A stretch of DNA of 64,000 nucleotides from Alphaproteobacteria bacterium (lineage in GTDB: Bacteria; Myxococcota_A; UBA796; GCA-2862545), in the NCBI GenBank assembly GCA_020632915.1, contig JACKEP010000027.1, forward strand, positions 16,686 to 80,685. Reading direction: 5' to 3'. This document shows, piece after piece, positions 35,362-44,216 of this stretch (positions are counted from its first letter, which is position 1; every line of letters starts with the position of its first letter). The position numbers and the translations under genes are program-made. The notes beneath the pieces are model-generated. The model searched no databases and was not told the DNA's origin. It worked only from the letters and a program-made list of their open reading frames with translations.

Positions 35362-35817
35362 ATGGGTGCCAAGCTCGGCAGCAGCTCCGGCCCGATGGCC
35401 GACATCAACGTCACGCCGCTCATCGACGTGGTGCTGGTGCTGCTGGTGGTGTTCATGGTGATCACGCCCATGCTGCAGGCCGGTCTGCCGGTCGACCTGC
35501 CCAAGGCCACGCAGGCCGAGGTCGTCAACGACATCGGCCAGTTCATCGTGATCTCGGTCACCGAGACCAAGGGCGTCTGGGTGGAGGCCGAGCAGATCTC
35601 CGACACGCTCGACATCGAGTCGGGCCCGCTGCTCGACGCGCTCAACGCCGAATACCGCGACAACCCCACGGTCAACCTCGACGGGGTCGACACGGCGCGG
35701 TCGCTGCTGGTCAAGGCCGACCGCGACCTCACCTACGGCGACGTGCGCAAGGTGCTCGACGTGCTCGCCGAGAACAAGATGACGTCGGTGCTCGTGGCCG
35801 CCGAGAAGGAGAAGTAG
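35362..35817 (+). CDS. exbD: ExbD/TolR-family biopolymer transport protein
   Basis: A 151-residue single-pass protein. The cytoplasmic N-terminus MADINVTPLIDVVLVLLVVFMV contains the conserved protonatable D22 within the membrane helix. The periplasmic domain shows the ExbD fold, including LLDALNAEYRDNP and KADRDLTYGDVRKVLDVL. It partners with the ExbB encoded 3 bases upstream and precedes a second, longer ExbD by 2 bases. Tandem ExbD genes are common in myxobacterial-type systems, where they may form mixed stators. Confidence 0.93.
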   Translation: MGAKLGSSSGPMADINVTPLIDVVLVLLVVFMVITPMLQAGLPVDLPKATQAEVVNDIGQFIVISVTETKGVWVEAEQISDTLDIESGPLLDALNAEYRDNPTVNLDGVDTARSLLVKADRDLTYGDVRKVLDVLAENKMTSVLVAAEKEK

Positions 35818-35819
35818 CC

Positions 35820-36596
35820 ATGGGCGCTCAGCTCGGCGGCGGCGGAGCCTTCTCCGACATCAACATGACGCCGCTCATCGACATCGTGCTCGTGGTGCTG
35901 ATCATCATGATGGTCAACATCCCGGTGCAGGTGGAGCAGATGGGGGTCAAGCTCCCGTCCACCGAGCCGCCGCCCCCCACGCCGCCCGACCCGGTCGAGC
36001 AGCTGGTGGTGGCGATGTACGCCGACGGCACCATCGCGCTCAACCGCAAGCTGATGCCGGAAGACATCCTGTTCGCGGAGGTCTCCCGCCGCCTGCGCCC
36101 GATGACCAAGAAGGTCGTGTTCATCGACGCCGACGCGTCGATCAACTTCGGCGTGGTCATCGACATGGTCGACGTGGCCAAGGAGGCCGGGGCCGAGAAG
36201 GTGTCGTTCTCCAAGATGAAGGAGACCGGCCCGCTGCCCTACACCGAGGTCCACCAGGGCGCGCTGCCGCGCGGCGTCTACCCGGGCTCGCCGTCCACTG
36301 CGGGCGCGATGACCGAGAAGCAGGCCGACGACCAGTTCCAGCCGATGGTGCCCCAGGTGGAGTCCTGCTACGCGCAGCGCCTGGGCGAGAACCCGTCGCT
36401 CACCGGCCGCATCGTGGTGATGGTCGACGTTGGCCCCGAGGGCGAGATCATGGCCTCGGGTGTCGAGACGAACACCACCGAGGACGAAGCGCTCGGGCAG
36501 TGCATCCTCGACGCGCTGCCCGGCCTGACCTACGAGGCCCTGGGCTACCCGAACACGGCGCGGATCAAGTACCCGTTCATCTTCTCGCCGGGCTGA
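35820..36596 (+). CDS. ExbD with C-terminal AgmX/PglI-like domain
   Basis: A 258-residue protein. Residues 1-135 are an ExbD module (SDINMTPLIDIVLVVLIIMMV with D21, then a Pro-rich segment and KKVVFIDADASINFGVVIDMVDVAKEAG). After a linker, residues about 175-258 form a second domain (VPQVESCYAQRLGENPSLTGRI..., then DEALGQCILDALPGLTY) resembling the AgmX/PglI C-terminal domain of Myxococcus motility proteins, a TonB_C-like fold with two conserved Cys. It joins a stator subunit to a transducer-like domain. It is the last exb gene, followed after 3 bases by the prenyl synthase gene. Confidence 0.82.
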   Translation: MGAQLGGGGAFSDINMTPLIDIVLVVLIIMMVNIPVQVEQMGVKLPSTEPPPPTPPDPVEQLVVAMYADGTIALNRKLMPEDILFAEVSRRLRPMTKKVVFIDADASINFGVVIDMVDVAKEAGAEKVSFSKMKETGPLPYTEVHQGALPRGVYPGSPSTAGAMTEKQADDQFQPMVPQVESCYAQRLGENPSLTGRIVVMVDVGPEGEIMASGVETNTTEDEALGQCILDALPGLTYEALGYPNTARIKYPFIFSPG

Positions 36597-36599
36597 GCG

Positions 36600-37445
36600 A
36601 TGCCGTTCGACTTCGACGCCTGGTCCGACGACCGCCGCGCACGGGTCGATGGCTTCCTCACCCACCGCTTCGGCGACGCCTGGCCGGTCTCGTTCGTCGA
36701 GCCGCTGCGCTACCCGCTGTTCAGCGGCGGCAAGCGGGTGCGGCCCCTGCTGGCTGTGGCGGCGTGCGAGGCGCTCGGCGGCGACCTCAAGGACGTGCTC
36801 GCGCCGGCTGCGGCCGTCGAGCTGATCCACACCTACAGCCTCGTCCACGACGACCTCCCCGCGATGGACGACGACGACGAGCGGCGGGGTCGCCCCACGG
36901 TCCACGTCCAGTTCGACGAGGGCACGGCCGTGCTGGTGGGCGACGCGCTGCTCACCGAGGCGTTCAGCGTGCTCGCCGACGCCCTGGTCGACGCGCGCAC
37001 CCGCGTGAAGTGGGTGAGCGAGCTGGCGCGGGCGTCGGGCTACCTCGGCATGGTGGGCGGCCAGGTCGGCGACATCACCCTCGGTGCCTCGATCGCCGAC
37101 GTCGACACGCTCGTGCGCGTGCACGCCATGAAGACCGGCGCTCTCATCCAGGCCGCCGTGGTGCTCGGCGCCATCGCCGCCGACGCCGGGGTCAACGAGC
37201 TCGCCGCGATGGCCACCTACGGCGCCAACGTGGGGCTCGCGTTCCAGCTCGCCGACGACGTGCTCGACGCCGACGAGGACGCAGGCGACGACGGCCCGCC
37301 CAGCTTCGTGCGCCTGCTCGGCGCCGACGAGACGCTGCGCCGCGCCCACGCCTGCGTCGACGAGGCGATCGCCGCCGTGGCCGGCCTGCCGTCGCCCGAC
37401 GCGCTCGTGGCCCTGGCGCGGTTCACCGTCAGCCGCACCGTCTGA
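36600..37445 (+). CDS. ispA: Polyprenyl (farnesyl/geranylgeranyl) diphosphate synthase
   Basis: A 281-residue trans-prenyl transferase that condenses IPP with allylic diphosphates to C15 or C20 chains. Family motifs are GGKRVRPLL, the first Asp-rich motif DDLPAMD (residues 84-90) within HTYSLVHDDLPAMDDDDERR, the Lys-Thr-Gly motif MKTGAL, GQxxD as GGQVGDI, and the second Asp motif DDVLD near residue 218. The short FARM pattern fits FPP synthase. It supplies C15 units for squalene, quinones or undecaprenyl phosphate, which is relevant to the sterol genes at 55909-64000. Start 3 bases after the ExbD-AgmX stop; tlyA follows after 8 bases. Confidence 0.9.
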   Translation: MPFDFDAWSDDRRARVDGFLTHRFGDAWPVSFVEPLRYPLFSGGKRVRPLLAVAACEALGGDLKDVLAPAAAVELIHTYSLVHDDLPAMDDDDERRGRPTVHVQFDEGTAVLVGDALLTEAFSVLADALVDARTRVKWVSELARASGYLGMVGGQVGDITLGASIADVDTLVRVHAMKTGALIQAAVVLGAIAADAGVNELAAMATYGANVGLAFQLADDVLDADEDAGDDGPPSFVRLLGADETLRRAHACVDEAIAAVAGLPSPDALVALARFTVSRTV

Positions 37446-37453
37446 GCGGCGCC

Positions 37454-38191
37454 GTGGGCCGCGGCAGCCTCGTCCGCCTCGACCAGCTCCTCGTGCAGCG
37501 GGGCCTGGCGGCGTCGCGGCAGCGGGCACGCGAGCTCATCGAGGCCGGCGGCGTCACGGTCGATGGCATGGTCGCCACGAAGGGCGCCACGCAGGTGCGC
37601 ACGGATCAGGCCGTCGCGCTCGCCAAGGAGGACTTCCCGTGGGTGGGCCGGGGCGCCCTCAAGCTCCTCGGGGTGCTGGAGCCCTTCGGTGTCGACCCCA
37701 CCGGGCGTGTGTGCGCCGACCTGGGCGCGTCGACCGGCGGCTTCACCCAGGTGCTGCTGGAGCGTGGCGCCGTGCGGGTCTACGCCGTCGACGTGGGCAA
37801 GGGCCAGCTCGACTGGAAGCTGCGCACCGACGACCGGGTGGTGAACCTGGAGGGCGTCAACGCGCGCCACCTCGAGGCGCTGCCCGAGCCGGTGTCGCTG
37901 CTGGTGGGCGACCTGTCGTTCATCTCGCTGTCGCTGCTGCTGCCGGCGGTGCACCGCCTGCTCGCGCCCGGCGGCGAGGCGGTGCTGCTGGTCAAGCCTC
38001 AGTTCGAGGCGGGTCGCGAGGCGATCGGATCGGGCGGCGTGGTGCGCGACCCGGATGCGCGCGCCGCAGCGATCGCGCGCGTGCGCGACGACGCCGTCGC
38101 GGCAGGCTTCGTCGTGGCCGGCGCGCTCGACAGTCCCGTGCCCGGCGCGAAGTCCGGCAACGTGGAGCACTTCCTGCACCTGCGCCGCTGA
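37454..38191 (+). CDS. tlyA: TlyA-family rRNA methyltransferase (S4 + FtsJ domains)
   Basis: A 245-residue protein with an N-terminal S4 RNA-binding domain (RLDQLLVQRGLAASRQRARE...) and an FtsJ-like SAM-dependent methyltransferase domain (VGRGALKLLGVLE, CADLGASTGGFTQVLL, YAVDVGKGQLDWKLR, LLVGDLSFISLSLLLPA, VLLVKPQFE). TlyA enzymes 2'-O-methylate 16S and sometimes 23S rRNA; some were first described as haemolysins. The start is GTG at 37454, 8 bases after ispA. The ispA-tlyA linkage is common in bacteria, often with xseB, which here lies upstream of tonB. Confidence 0.92.
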   Translation: MGRGSLVRLDQLLVQRGLAASRQRARELIEAGGVTVDGMVATKGATQVRTDQAVALAKEDFPWVGRGALKLLGVLEPFGVDPTGRVCADLGASTGGFTQVLLERGAVRVYAVDVGKGQLDWKLRTDDRVVNLEGVNARHLEALPEPVSLLVGDLSFISLSLLLPAVHRLLAPGGEAVLLVKPQFEAGREAIGSGGVVRDPDARAAAIARVRDDAVAAGFVVAGALDSPVPGAKSGNVEHFLHLRR

Positions 38192-38199
38192 GCGCGGGC

Positions 38200-40791
38200 C
38201 TACTCGTCGTCGGCGGGCGCTTCGTCGTCGCCGTCGTCCTGCTTGGACGCGACGCCCTCGCCCGGGTCGCCCAGGCCGAGCACGGAGTACTGCCGCACCT
38301 GCACGATGTGGTGGTCGTCGACCGCGCGCACCACGAGGCGGTTGGCGCCGGTGACCACGGGCAGGTCGGCCACGAGGTCGACGTGGGGGGCGCCGCCGGG
38401 GTCGTAGAGCACCTTGTCGCCGTTGAGGAACACGGTGACCGACGTGATCGCGCCGTCGTCGGTGATCGACAGCGGCACCGACACCGTGCCCGGGTCGGCC
38501 GACAGGTGGTCGAGCGTGAGCACGATGTCGGGCGCCTCGACGTGGGTGGGGCTGCCGTCGACGTGCAGCGGGATCTCCCAGGTGAGCAGGCGACCGAAGT
38601 GGCTCGCGTCGAGCTTCAGGCGCATCGGCAGCGACGCCGGCACGCCCTGGCCGAGCTTGACCGCGAGGTCGAAGGTGACGCTGTCGTCGGGCGCGAGCTC
38701 GGGCCTGCGGCTGGCGTGGTCGACCAGGTCGACGGGCAGGTCGTTCGGGTAGGCGAACTCGGCCTCGAGCCCGGTGAGCGTGACGCCGCTCTTGTTGTGG
38801 ACGGTGATGTGGGCGGTGCGCTCGGCCCCCTGACCGGTGAGCCGGGCGTCGATCGCGACGCGCGGTTCGGGCGTGGAGCCGGCGGCCAGCACCACCTCGG
38901 GCGCGGTCACCGGCGGGCGTCGATCGGAGCGGACCTCGACGGCGACGAGGTCTTCGCGGGGCGCGATGCCCGGCGCGAGCTCCAGCGTGACCTTGCCTGC
39001 GCGCGTGGCGCCGCTCGGCACGGCGCCGATGGGGATCACCAGGTCGTCCCAGTAGCCGAAGGACGTGCAGTGCAGGCGCACCAGCGCCCGGTGCAGCATC
39101 GTGGGGCCGTGGTTGGCCACCTCGGCGTAGATGGTGTGGACGTCGGGGTCGGTGGTGTCCCGGCTGACCCACACGCGCGTGGCCACCTCGGGCGGCGCGC
39201 CCGGGCCGGTGGCGGGCGACCAGTCGATGCCCCGATCCTCCAGGGCGTCGGCGAGCCACGCCTCCTCGGTGGCGCGGCGCTCGCGCACCACGTCGTCGAC
39301 CGCGGCCAGCACGGCCTGCCGCGTGGGGGCAGCGGCGCGCAGGATCGCCTCGCGGGCGATCTCCAGCTCCACGTCGCCCGGGTCGCGGTCGGTGCCGCGC
39401 CAGTCCTCGCGCTCGTCGACCACGGGCACCACGTCGTCCCAGTCGACCCGCTCGCGCTCCAGGTCCCAGCCGTCGTCGAAGCGCACGCCCGAGGCCCGCA
39501 GCACCACGTCGCCGAGGGTGACGTCGGGCACGATGCCCTCGCCGTTGACCCGCCGGTCGTGCAGGAGGATGTACTGGGCGACGGTGAGCTTGAGGGAGGC
39601 GTCGTCGTCGAGGTCGTAGATCTTCTGGACCTTGCCCTTGCCGTAGGTGCGCTGGCCGAGGAGCACCACGCGCTCGTGCTCGAGCAGGGCGCCGGCGATG
39701 ATCTCGGCGCCGGAGGCCGTGCGGCGGTCGACGAGCACCACGATGGGGATCGGGGGCTCGTCGCCGGCGTCGCGGGCGTCCATGCGCGCCATCAGGTTCT
39801 GCACGGGGTTGCCGTCGCGGCCGGCGGTGGTGAGCAGCAGGCCGCTGCGCACGAACTGGTCGACCACCCCCGCCGACTCCTTCATCGAGCCGCCGGTGTT
39901 GCCGCGCAGGTCGATGACGAGGCCACGCCCGAGGGCGTCCTGGGCGAGCAGCTCCGCCATCGCGTGGCGCAGGTTGTAGACCGTCTTCTGGGAGACGTGG
40001 TCGATGCGGACGTAGCCGACGCCCCCGTCGAGCACGCGGGGCTCGACGTTGGGCACGATCACGTTGTCGCGCTCGAGCTCGAGGTGCATCGGCTTGCGCG
40101 TCACCGTGCCGTCGTCGGCGGTGGTCTCGCGGACGAGGTCGACGGCGACGGCCGTGCCGGGCTCGCCGCGGATCAGGCGCACGGCCTCGCTCACCGGCAT
40201 GTTCGTGGTGCCGCGGCCGTCGATGCGCTCGACCCAGTCGCCGGCGAGCACGCCGGCCTTCTCGGCGGGGCCGTCGGCGAACGTGCCGGTGATGCGCAGG
40301 CGGTCGTCGACGATCGACAGGCGGGCACCGATGCCCACGAGCGTGCCCTTGAGCCGCGTGTCGAAGCGGTCGAGGCCGTCGCCCACGAGCACCCGGCTGA
40401 ACCGGTCCAGCGCGTGGGTGGCGCCGTCGAGCGTGGTGTGCCGCAGGTCGAGCTCGCCCAGGTCGCGACCGGTGGCGCGCACGGCCACCTCGAGGGCGTA
40501 CAGGGCGGCGGGCAGGTCGTCCCAGCCGGTGACGGTGACCTCGCCGATCGGGCGGCCGTCGCCGTCGAGGAGCTGGACCACAGGGCCGTCAGCGCGCACG
40601 CCCAGCCAGTCGATCTCGTCGGACAGGCGCTCGGCGGCGGCGTCGAGGAGGTCGGCGGGCTCGACCTGATCGAGCTCCAGGTAGAGGTCGCGCACGAGCT
40701 CGACCACGCGCCCGTAGGTGGGCGGCGGCCCCTCCTGCGCGGAGGCGGACGGGGTCGACAGGCAGAGCGTCAGCAGCAACGCGGTGAGCAA
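38200..40791 (-). CDS. S41-family (CtpA/Prc) carboxyl-terminal processing protease
   Basis: An 863-residue exported protease. A signal peptide (LLLTLCLSTPSASA) precedes a helical domain, a PDZ domain (FADGPAEKAGVLAGDWVERIDG) and the S41 catalytic domain: GVGYVRIDHV, GLVIDLRGNTGGSM, the nucleophile in RRTASGAEII (S360), and the Lys in TYGKGKVQ (K385), at the 25-residue spacing expected for the Ser-Lys dyad. The C-terminal 300 residues hold beta-sandwich domains, unusual for bacterial CtpA, then an acidic tail. TTG start at 40791 with GGGGA upstream. Likely periplasmic processing of envelope proteins. Convergent with tlyA. Confidence 0.88.
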   Translation of the reverse strand: MLTALLLTLCLSTPSASAQEGPPPTYGRVVELVRDLYLELDQVEPADLLDAAAERLSDEIDWLGVRADGPVVQLLDGDGRPIGEVTVTGWDDLPAALYALEVAVRATGRDLGELDLRHTTLDGATHALDRFSRVLVGDGLDRFDTRLKGTLVGIGARLSIVDDRLRITGTFADGPAEKAGVLAGDWVERIDGRGTTNMPVSEAVRLIRGEPGTAVAVDLVRETTADDGTVTRKPMHLELERDNVIVPNVEPRVLDGGVGYVRIDHVSQKTVYNLRHAMAELLAQDALGRGLVIDLRGNTGGSMKESAGVVDQFVRSGLLLTTAGRDGNPVQNLMARMDARDAGDEPPIPIVVLVDRRTASGAEIIAGALLEHERVVLLGQRTYGKGKVQKIYDLDDDASLKLTVAQYILLHDRRVNGEGIVPDVTLGDVVLRASGVRFDDGWDLERERVDWDDVVPVVDEREDWRGTDRDPGDVELEIAREAILRAAAPTRQAVLAAVDDVVRERRATEEAWLADALEDRGIDWSPATGPGAPPEVATRVWVSRDTTDPDVHTIYAEVANHGPTMLHRALVRLHCTSFGYWDDLVIPIGAVPSGATRAGKVTLELAPGIAPREDLVAVEVRSDRRPPVTAPEVVLAAGSTPEPRVAIDARLTGQGAERTAHITVHNKSGVTLTGLEAEFAYPNDLPVDLVDHASRRPELAPDDSVTFDLAVKLGQGVPASLPMRLKLDASHFGRLLTWEIPLHVDGSPTHVEAPDIVLTLDHLSADPGTVSVPLSITDDGAITSVTVFLNGDKVLYDPGGAPHVDLVADLPVVTGANRLVVRAVDDHHIVQVRQYSVLGLGDPGEGVASKQDDGDDEAPADDE

Positions 40792-40950
40792 GACAGTCCC
40801 CAGGCGGTCGCGGTCCCGTGGCGCGCTGTGGGAAGGTAGCGGGTCGACCGGGATCTCGCCGCTTCCGTGTCACACGCAGGACACTCCTGACATCGGCACG
40901 GACGCGCTTCGCTGCACCCCCGGGTGTCTCCCGGGACACGCCGCGACGCG

Positions 40951-41901
40951 TCAGATCGCCATCGCCTCGTGGGGCAGGATGTCGACCAGCACGCCCTGGC
41001 GGTGCAGCAGCAGGATGACGATCACGGTGATGCCGTAGAGCGCGGCGGTGATCAGCATCGGCGCGTCGCGCAGCAGCGTCTCGTCGGGCGCGCCGCCCTC
41101 GCCCTTCTGCTCCACCAGGTAGATGTAGCGGAACACCACGTAGAGCACGAAGGGGATGGTCAGCGCCATCCACGGCGTCGGCGCCCCGAGGATGGTGTAG
41201 AGCGAGTAGGACAGCACGGTGTTCGCGGTCACGATCGACTGGAACTCGCCGAGCATGCTCTCGCCGTACTCCTGCAGGTTCTTGCGGGTGCCGGCGGCGT
41301 CGCCGAGCTCGCGCAGCTCCCCACGTCGCTTGTTGAAGCCGAGGAACAGCGAGAAGAAGGCGGTGCAGAGGAACAGCCAGGCGCTGACCTGCACCTTGAT
41401 CGCGAACGCGCCCGCGACCACGCGCCACACGAAGCCGAGCGCCAGGAACATCACGTCGAGGATGACGACGTGCTTGAAGTAGAAGCTGTAGGACAGCGTG
41501 GTGGCCAGGTAGGCGAGCGTGACGATCATGAACGCCGTGCCCACCCACCACGCCAGCGCCACGCCGACGCCGAGCACGGCGATCATCTCGACGATGGCGA
41601 GGTTCTCGGGCAGGGCGCCCGACGCGATCGGCCGCGTGCGCTTCTTGGGGTGACGCCGGTCGGCCTCGCGGTCGAGGTAGTCGTTGAGGACGTAGCCGGA
41701 CGACGCCACCAGGCTGAACGCGATGAAGCCCACCACCGCGTTGACGACGGACTCGGTGACCAGGAACTCGCCGGAGAACACCAGCGCGGCGAACAGGAAG
41801 GCGTTCTTCGCCCACTGCTTGGGGCGCAGCTGCTTGAACGCGGCGGCGAGCAGCGACGCGGGCGTGCGGCGGGCGACCTGGAGGGGTTCGGACGAGCTCA
41901 C
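40951..41901 (-). CDS. UbiA-family prenyltransferase, decaprenyl-phosphate phosphoribosyltransferase-like
   Basis: A 316-residue polytopic membrane enzyme. The first Asp-rich motif NDYLDREADRRHPKKRTRP and the preceding LRPKQWAKNAFLFAALVFSG are characteristic of the DPPR-synthase branch of UbiA, which moves 5-phosphoribose from PRPP to a polyprenyl phosphate for arabinan-type sugars. A second acidic motif is present near GESMLGEFQS. About eight or nine hydrophobic helices are visible. GTG start at 41901. The kinase gene lies 68 bases upstream on the same strand, so the two may be cotranscribed. The acceptor in this organism is unknown. Confidence 0.8.
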   Translation of the reverse strand: MSSSEPLQVARRTPASLLAAAFKQLRPKQWAKNAFLFAALVFSGEFLVTESVVNAVVGFIAFSLVASSGYVLNDYLDREADRRHPKKRTRPIASGALPENLAIVEMIAVLGVGVALAWWVGTAFMIVTLAYLATTLSYSFYFKHVVILDVMFLALGFVWRVVAGAFAIKVQVSAWLFLCTAFFSLFLGFNKRRGELRELGDAAGTRKNLQEYGESMLGEFQSIVTANTVLSYSLYTILGAPTPWMALTIPFVLYVVFRYIYLVEQKGEGGAPDETLLRDAPMLITAALYGITVIVILLLHRQGVLVDILPHEAMAI

Positions 41902-41969
41902 GGGGTGCTCCCACGGGCGACGGCTGGAGGTCTATCGACCTGCGCGCGCCGGTGCCGCCCGACGGCGGG

Positions 41970-43589
41970 TCAGGGGGACGGGTCGGCCGCGGTGGTCGCG
42001 TCGCCCGGCACCTGCACCGGCTCGACCACCATCACCCGGAACTCGCCGTGGACCAGCGACACCTCGGTGTCGAGCGGCGGGTGATCGTCCCAGCGCACGT
42101 GGACGGTGTGGGTGCCGGGCGTGAGCGTGGTGGGCCCGGAGACGTCGGCGCCGTCGACCTGCACCTGGACGCCCGGCAGCTGGGTGGCGCGCACCTCGAG
42201 CACCGGCGGGTTGACCTGCAGGCCCGCCTGCTCGCCGTACAGCGCCGTGGCCGCCGCGCCGAGGACGGCGCCCACGAGCAGCACCACCAGCGCCACGCCC
42301 GCGCCACCGAACCACAGCCGCGCGGGGTGGGGCGGCGGGGGCGGCAGCTCGAGGCCGTCGAGCATGCCGGCGCGGATCACGGTGGGCTCGGACGACGCGC
42401 GGCCCTGCTGCACCTCGAGCAGCTTGGCGGCCATCGCCTCGTCGACCACGGTGGCGCCGCTGTCCTCCCACGCCGGCCCGGCCTTCGGGGACGCAGCGGG
42501 CACGACCTCGCCGACGGCCGTCTTGGCCTCCTCGTCGTCCTCGGCGATGCGGGGGTGGGCCGACGTGGGGTGGACCGGGAGCGGCTGCGGGTCGGTGGGT
42601 TCGGTGACGGGGGTGTCGTCCTCGGCGGCCTCGAGGAGGTCGTCGCCGAGCTCGCCGACGATGCGCCGCCGGGTGCCGGGGGAGGTGACCTCCTCGCCGA
42701 ACAGCGTGCGCACCCAGGACGACAGCGTCTCCTGCGTGAACACGTCGCCCTCGTCGTGCAGGACGGCCTGCATCACGTCGGCCATCGTGGTGGCGCTGGC
42801 CGGGCGCTGATCGGGCGCGGGCGACAGGGCGGACGTGACGAGGTCGACGAGCGACAGCGGGACGCCCCCCCGCAGCTCGCCGATCGGCGTGAACCGCCCC
42901 TGGGTGATGGCGTCGGCGTCGGGGAACGGGTGGTGACCGGTGAGGGCGGTGTAGAGCACCACGGCCACGCCGAACAGGTCGGTGGAGGTGGACGGCGGCT
43001 CGCCCCGCAGGGTCTCGGGCGTGGCGCGGTCGGTGCGGACCGGGGCGAGCTCGGGGTGGGCGCGCGCGAGGTCGTCGGTGGCGCGGGCGAGCCCGAAGTC
43101 GCCGAGCTTGACCTGTCCGCCGCGGCCGATGAGGACGTTGTCGGTGCAGACGGCGCCGTGCAGGCCGTCGGCGTCGCCGCTGCGCTCGTGGGCGTAGGCC
43201 AGCGCCTTGAGCACCTGCAGGCCGATCCAGGCGACGTGGGCCACGGGGACGGGCGTGTCCTCGGCGCGGGCACGGGCGAGCACGTCGGTGAGCGACCAGC
43301 CCTCGACCCACTCCAGCACGACGTGGAGCCGATCGTCGACGCGCCCCAGGTCGAGGAGCTGCACGACGTTGCCGTGGGACAGGTCGGCGGCAGCGCGTGC
43401 GCGGGCCTCCAGCCCGGCGACGAGCTCGGCGTGGCCGGACAGTTCGGCCCGTACGCGCTTGATCGCGAACAGGCGGCTGAAGCCGGCGATGCCGTCCAGG
43501 CGGGCCTTGTAGACCTCGGTGACCGGCCCCGACGCCACCACCTCCAACACCTGGTACTTGCCGAGCCGGTCCTGGGCGGGGTGGGTCAC
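41970..43589 (-). CDS. Eukaryotic-like protein kinase, probably a pseudokinase, membrane anchored
   Basis: A 539-residue protein with an N-terminal kinase fold (residues about 12-280). The AIK lysine (K44) and DFG Asp (D164) are present. The catalytic loop reads HGAVCTDN: His144 is kept but the HRD Asp position is Ala146. The Gly-rich loop is also degraded (VASGPVTEV). Phosphotransfer is therefore doubtful. A Pro/Glu-rich linker leads to one membrane helix (about residues 437-458) and an extracytoplasmic PEGA-like domain (GVQVQVDGADVSGPTTL, GTHTVHVRW). GTG start at 43589 with GGGAGG upstream. Divergent from the prepilin peptidase gene. A signalling scaffold role is inferred. Confidence 0.8.
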   Translation of the reverse strand: MTHPAQDRLGKYQVLEVVASGPVTEVYKARLDGIAGFSRLFAIKRVRAELSGHAELVAGLEARARAAADLSHGNVVQLLDLGRVDDRLHVVLEWVEGWSLTDVLARARAEDTPVPVAHVAWIGLQVLKALAYAHERSGDADGLHGAVCTDNVLIGRGGQVKLGDFGLARATDDLARAHPELAPVRTDRATPETLRGEPPSTSTDLFGVAVVLYTALTGHHPFPDADAITQGRFTPIGELRGGVPLSLVDLVTSALSPAPDQRPASATTMADVMQAVLHDEGDVFTQETLSSWVRTLFGEEVTSPGTRRRIVGELGDDLLEAAEDDTPVTEPTDPQPLPVHPTSAHPRIAEDDEEAKTAVGEVVPAASPKAGPAWEDSGATVVDEAMAAKLLEVQQGRASSEPTVIRAGMLDGLELPPPPPHPARLWFGGAGVALVVLLVGAVLGAAATALYGEQAGLQVNPPVLEVRATQLPGVQVQVDGADVSGPTTLTPGTHTVHVRWDDHPPLDTEVSLVHGEFRVMVVEPVQVPGDATTAADPSP

Positions 43590-43699
43590 GAGCCTCCCTT
43601 CTGGTCAGCGGGACGGGAGGCTGGGTATAGCACCGGCGGCCCGCCGCTTCCCACTCCAGGATCCGACGGCCGCGGCGCCGCAGCGCCGGGAGGATTCCC

Positions 43700-44206
43700 A
43701 TCGACGTCCGCCTCGCCATCCTGCTCGCCGGCCTCTTCGTCGCCGCCGGCACCGACATCGCCAGCAAGCGCATCCCCAACTGGCTCACCTTCGGGCTGCT
43801 GGCGGTGGGGCTCGTGTGGCAGACGGTGGCGGGCCAGGGCCTCGTCTACGCGCTCTACGGCGCCGGCGCGGCGTTCGCGCTCCACTTCGTGCTCTGGCAG
43901 ATCAAGCTCGAAGGGGCCGGTGACGCCAAGCTGATGATGGCCGTGGGCGCGTTCTGCGGCTGGCAGACGATGCTGGAGGCCACGTGGTGGCGCTACGTGC
44001 TGCTCGTGCCCTACGCGCTCGTCACCATCACGGTCCTCGGCCGCTGGCAGAACTTCAAGGCCGCCGTGATGTGGACGTACATGAAGGCCACAGGCATGGA
44101 CGTCGGCGAGCGCCCCGAGCCCAAGTACATGCCGTTCGGTCCGCTGATCGCCCTGGCGGTGCCCGCGGCGCTGTACACCGACTGGTTGGACTTCTTCGCC
44201 CCCTGA
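43700..44206 (+). CDS. Prepilin peptidase (A24, CpaA/TadV-like) with non-canonical start
   Basis: A polytopic membrane aspartyl protease of about 168 residues that cleaves prepilin leaders. The two catalytic Asp motifs are visible: TDIASKRIPNWLT (D19) and EGAGDAKLMMA (D75). The frame is open back to 43631 but has no ATG, GTG or TTG before GTG 43805, which would delete the first active-site Asp. A strong GGGAGG (43688-43693) lies 6 bases before ATC at 43700, so a rare AUC start is the best fit; CTG at 43721 is the alternative. The likely substrates are the G-S-V-P-V-E-Y proteins at 19705 and 21500. No secretion ATPase or pilus genes are adjacent. Confidence 0.75.
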   Translation: MDVRLAILLAGLFVAAGTDIASKRIPNWLTFGLLAVGLVWQTVAGQGLVYALYGAGAAFALHFVLWQIKLEGAGDAKLMMAVGAFCGWQTMLEATWWRYVLLVPYALVTITVLGRWQNFKAAVMWTYMKATGMDVGERPEPKYMPFGPLIALAVPAALYTDWLDFFAP

Positions 44207-44216
44207 GCGGCGGACG

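Noticed and set aside
40900..40952. GTGTC-TCCCGG-GACAC near the end of the UbiA gene considered as a terminator
   Set aside because: Only 5-base arms and no T-run on either strand; too weak to call.
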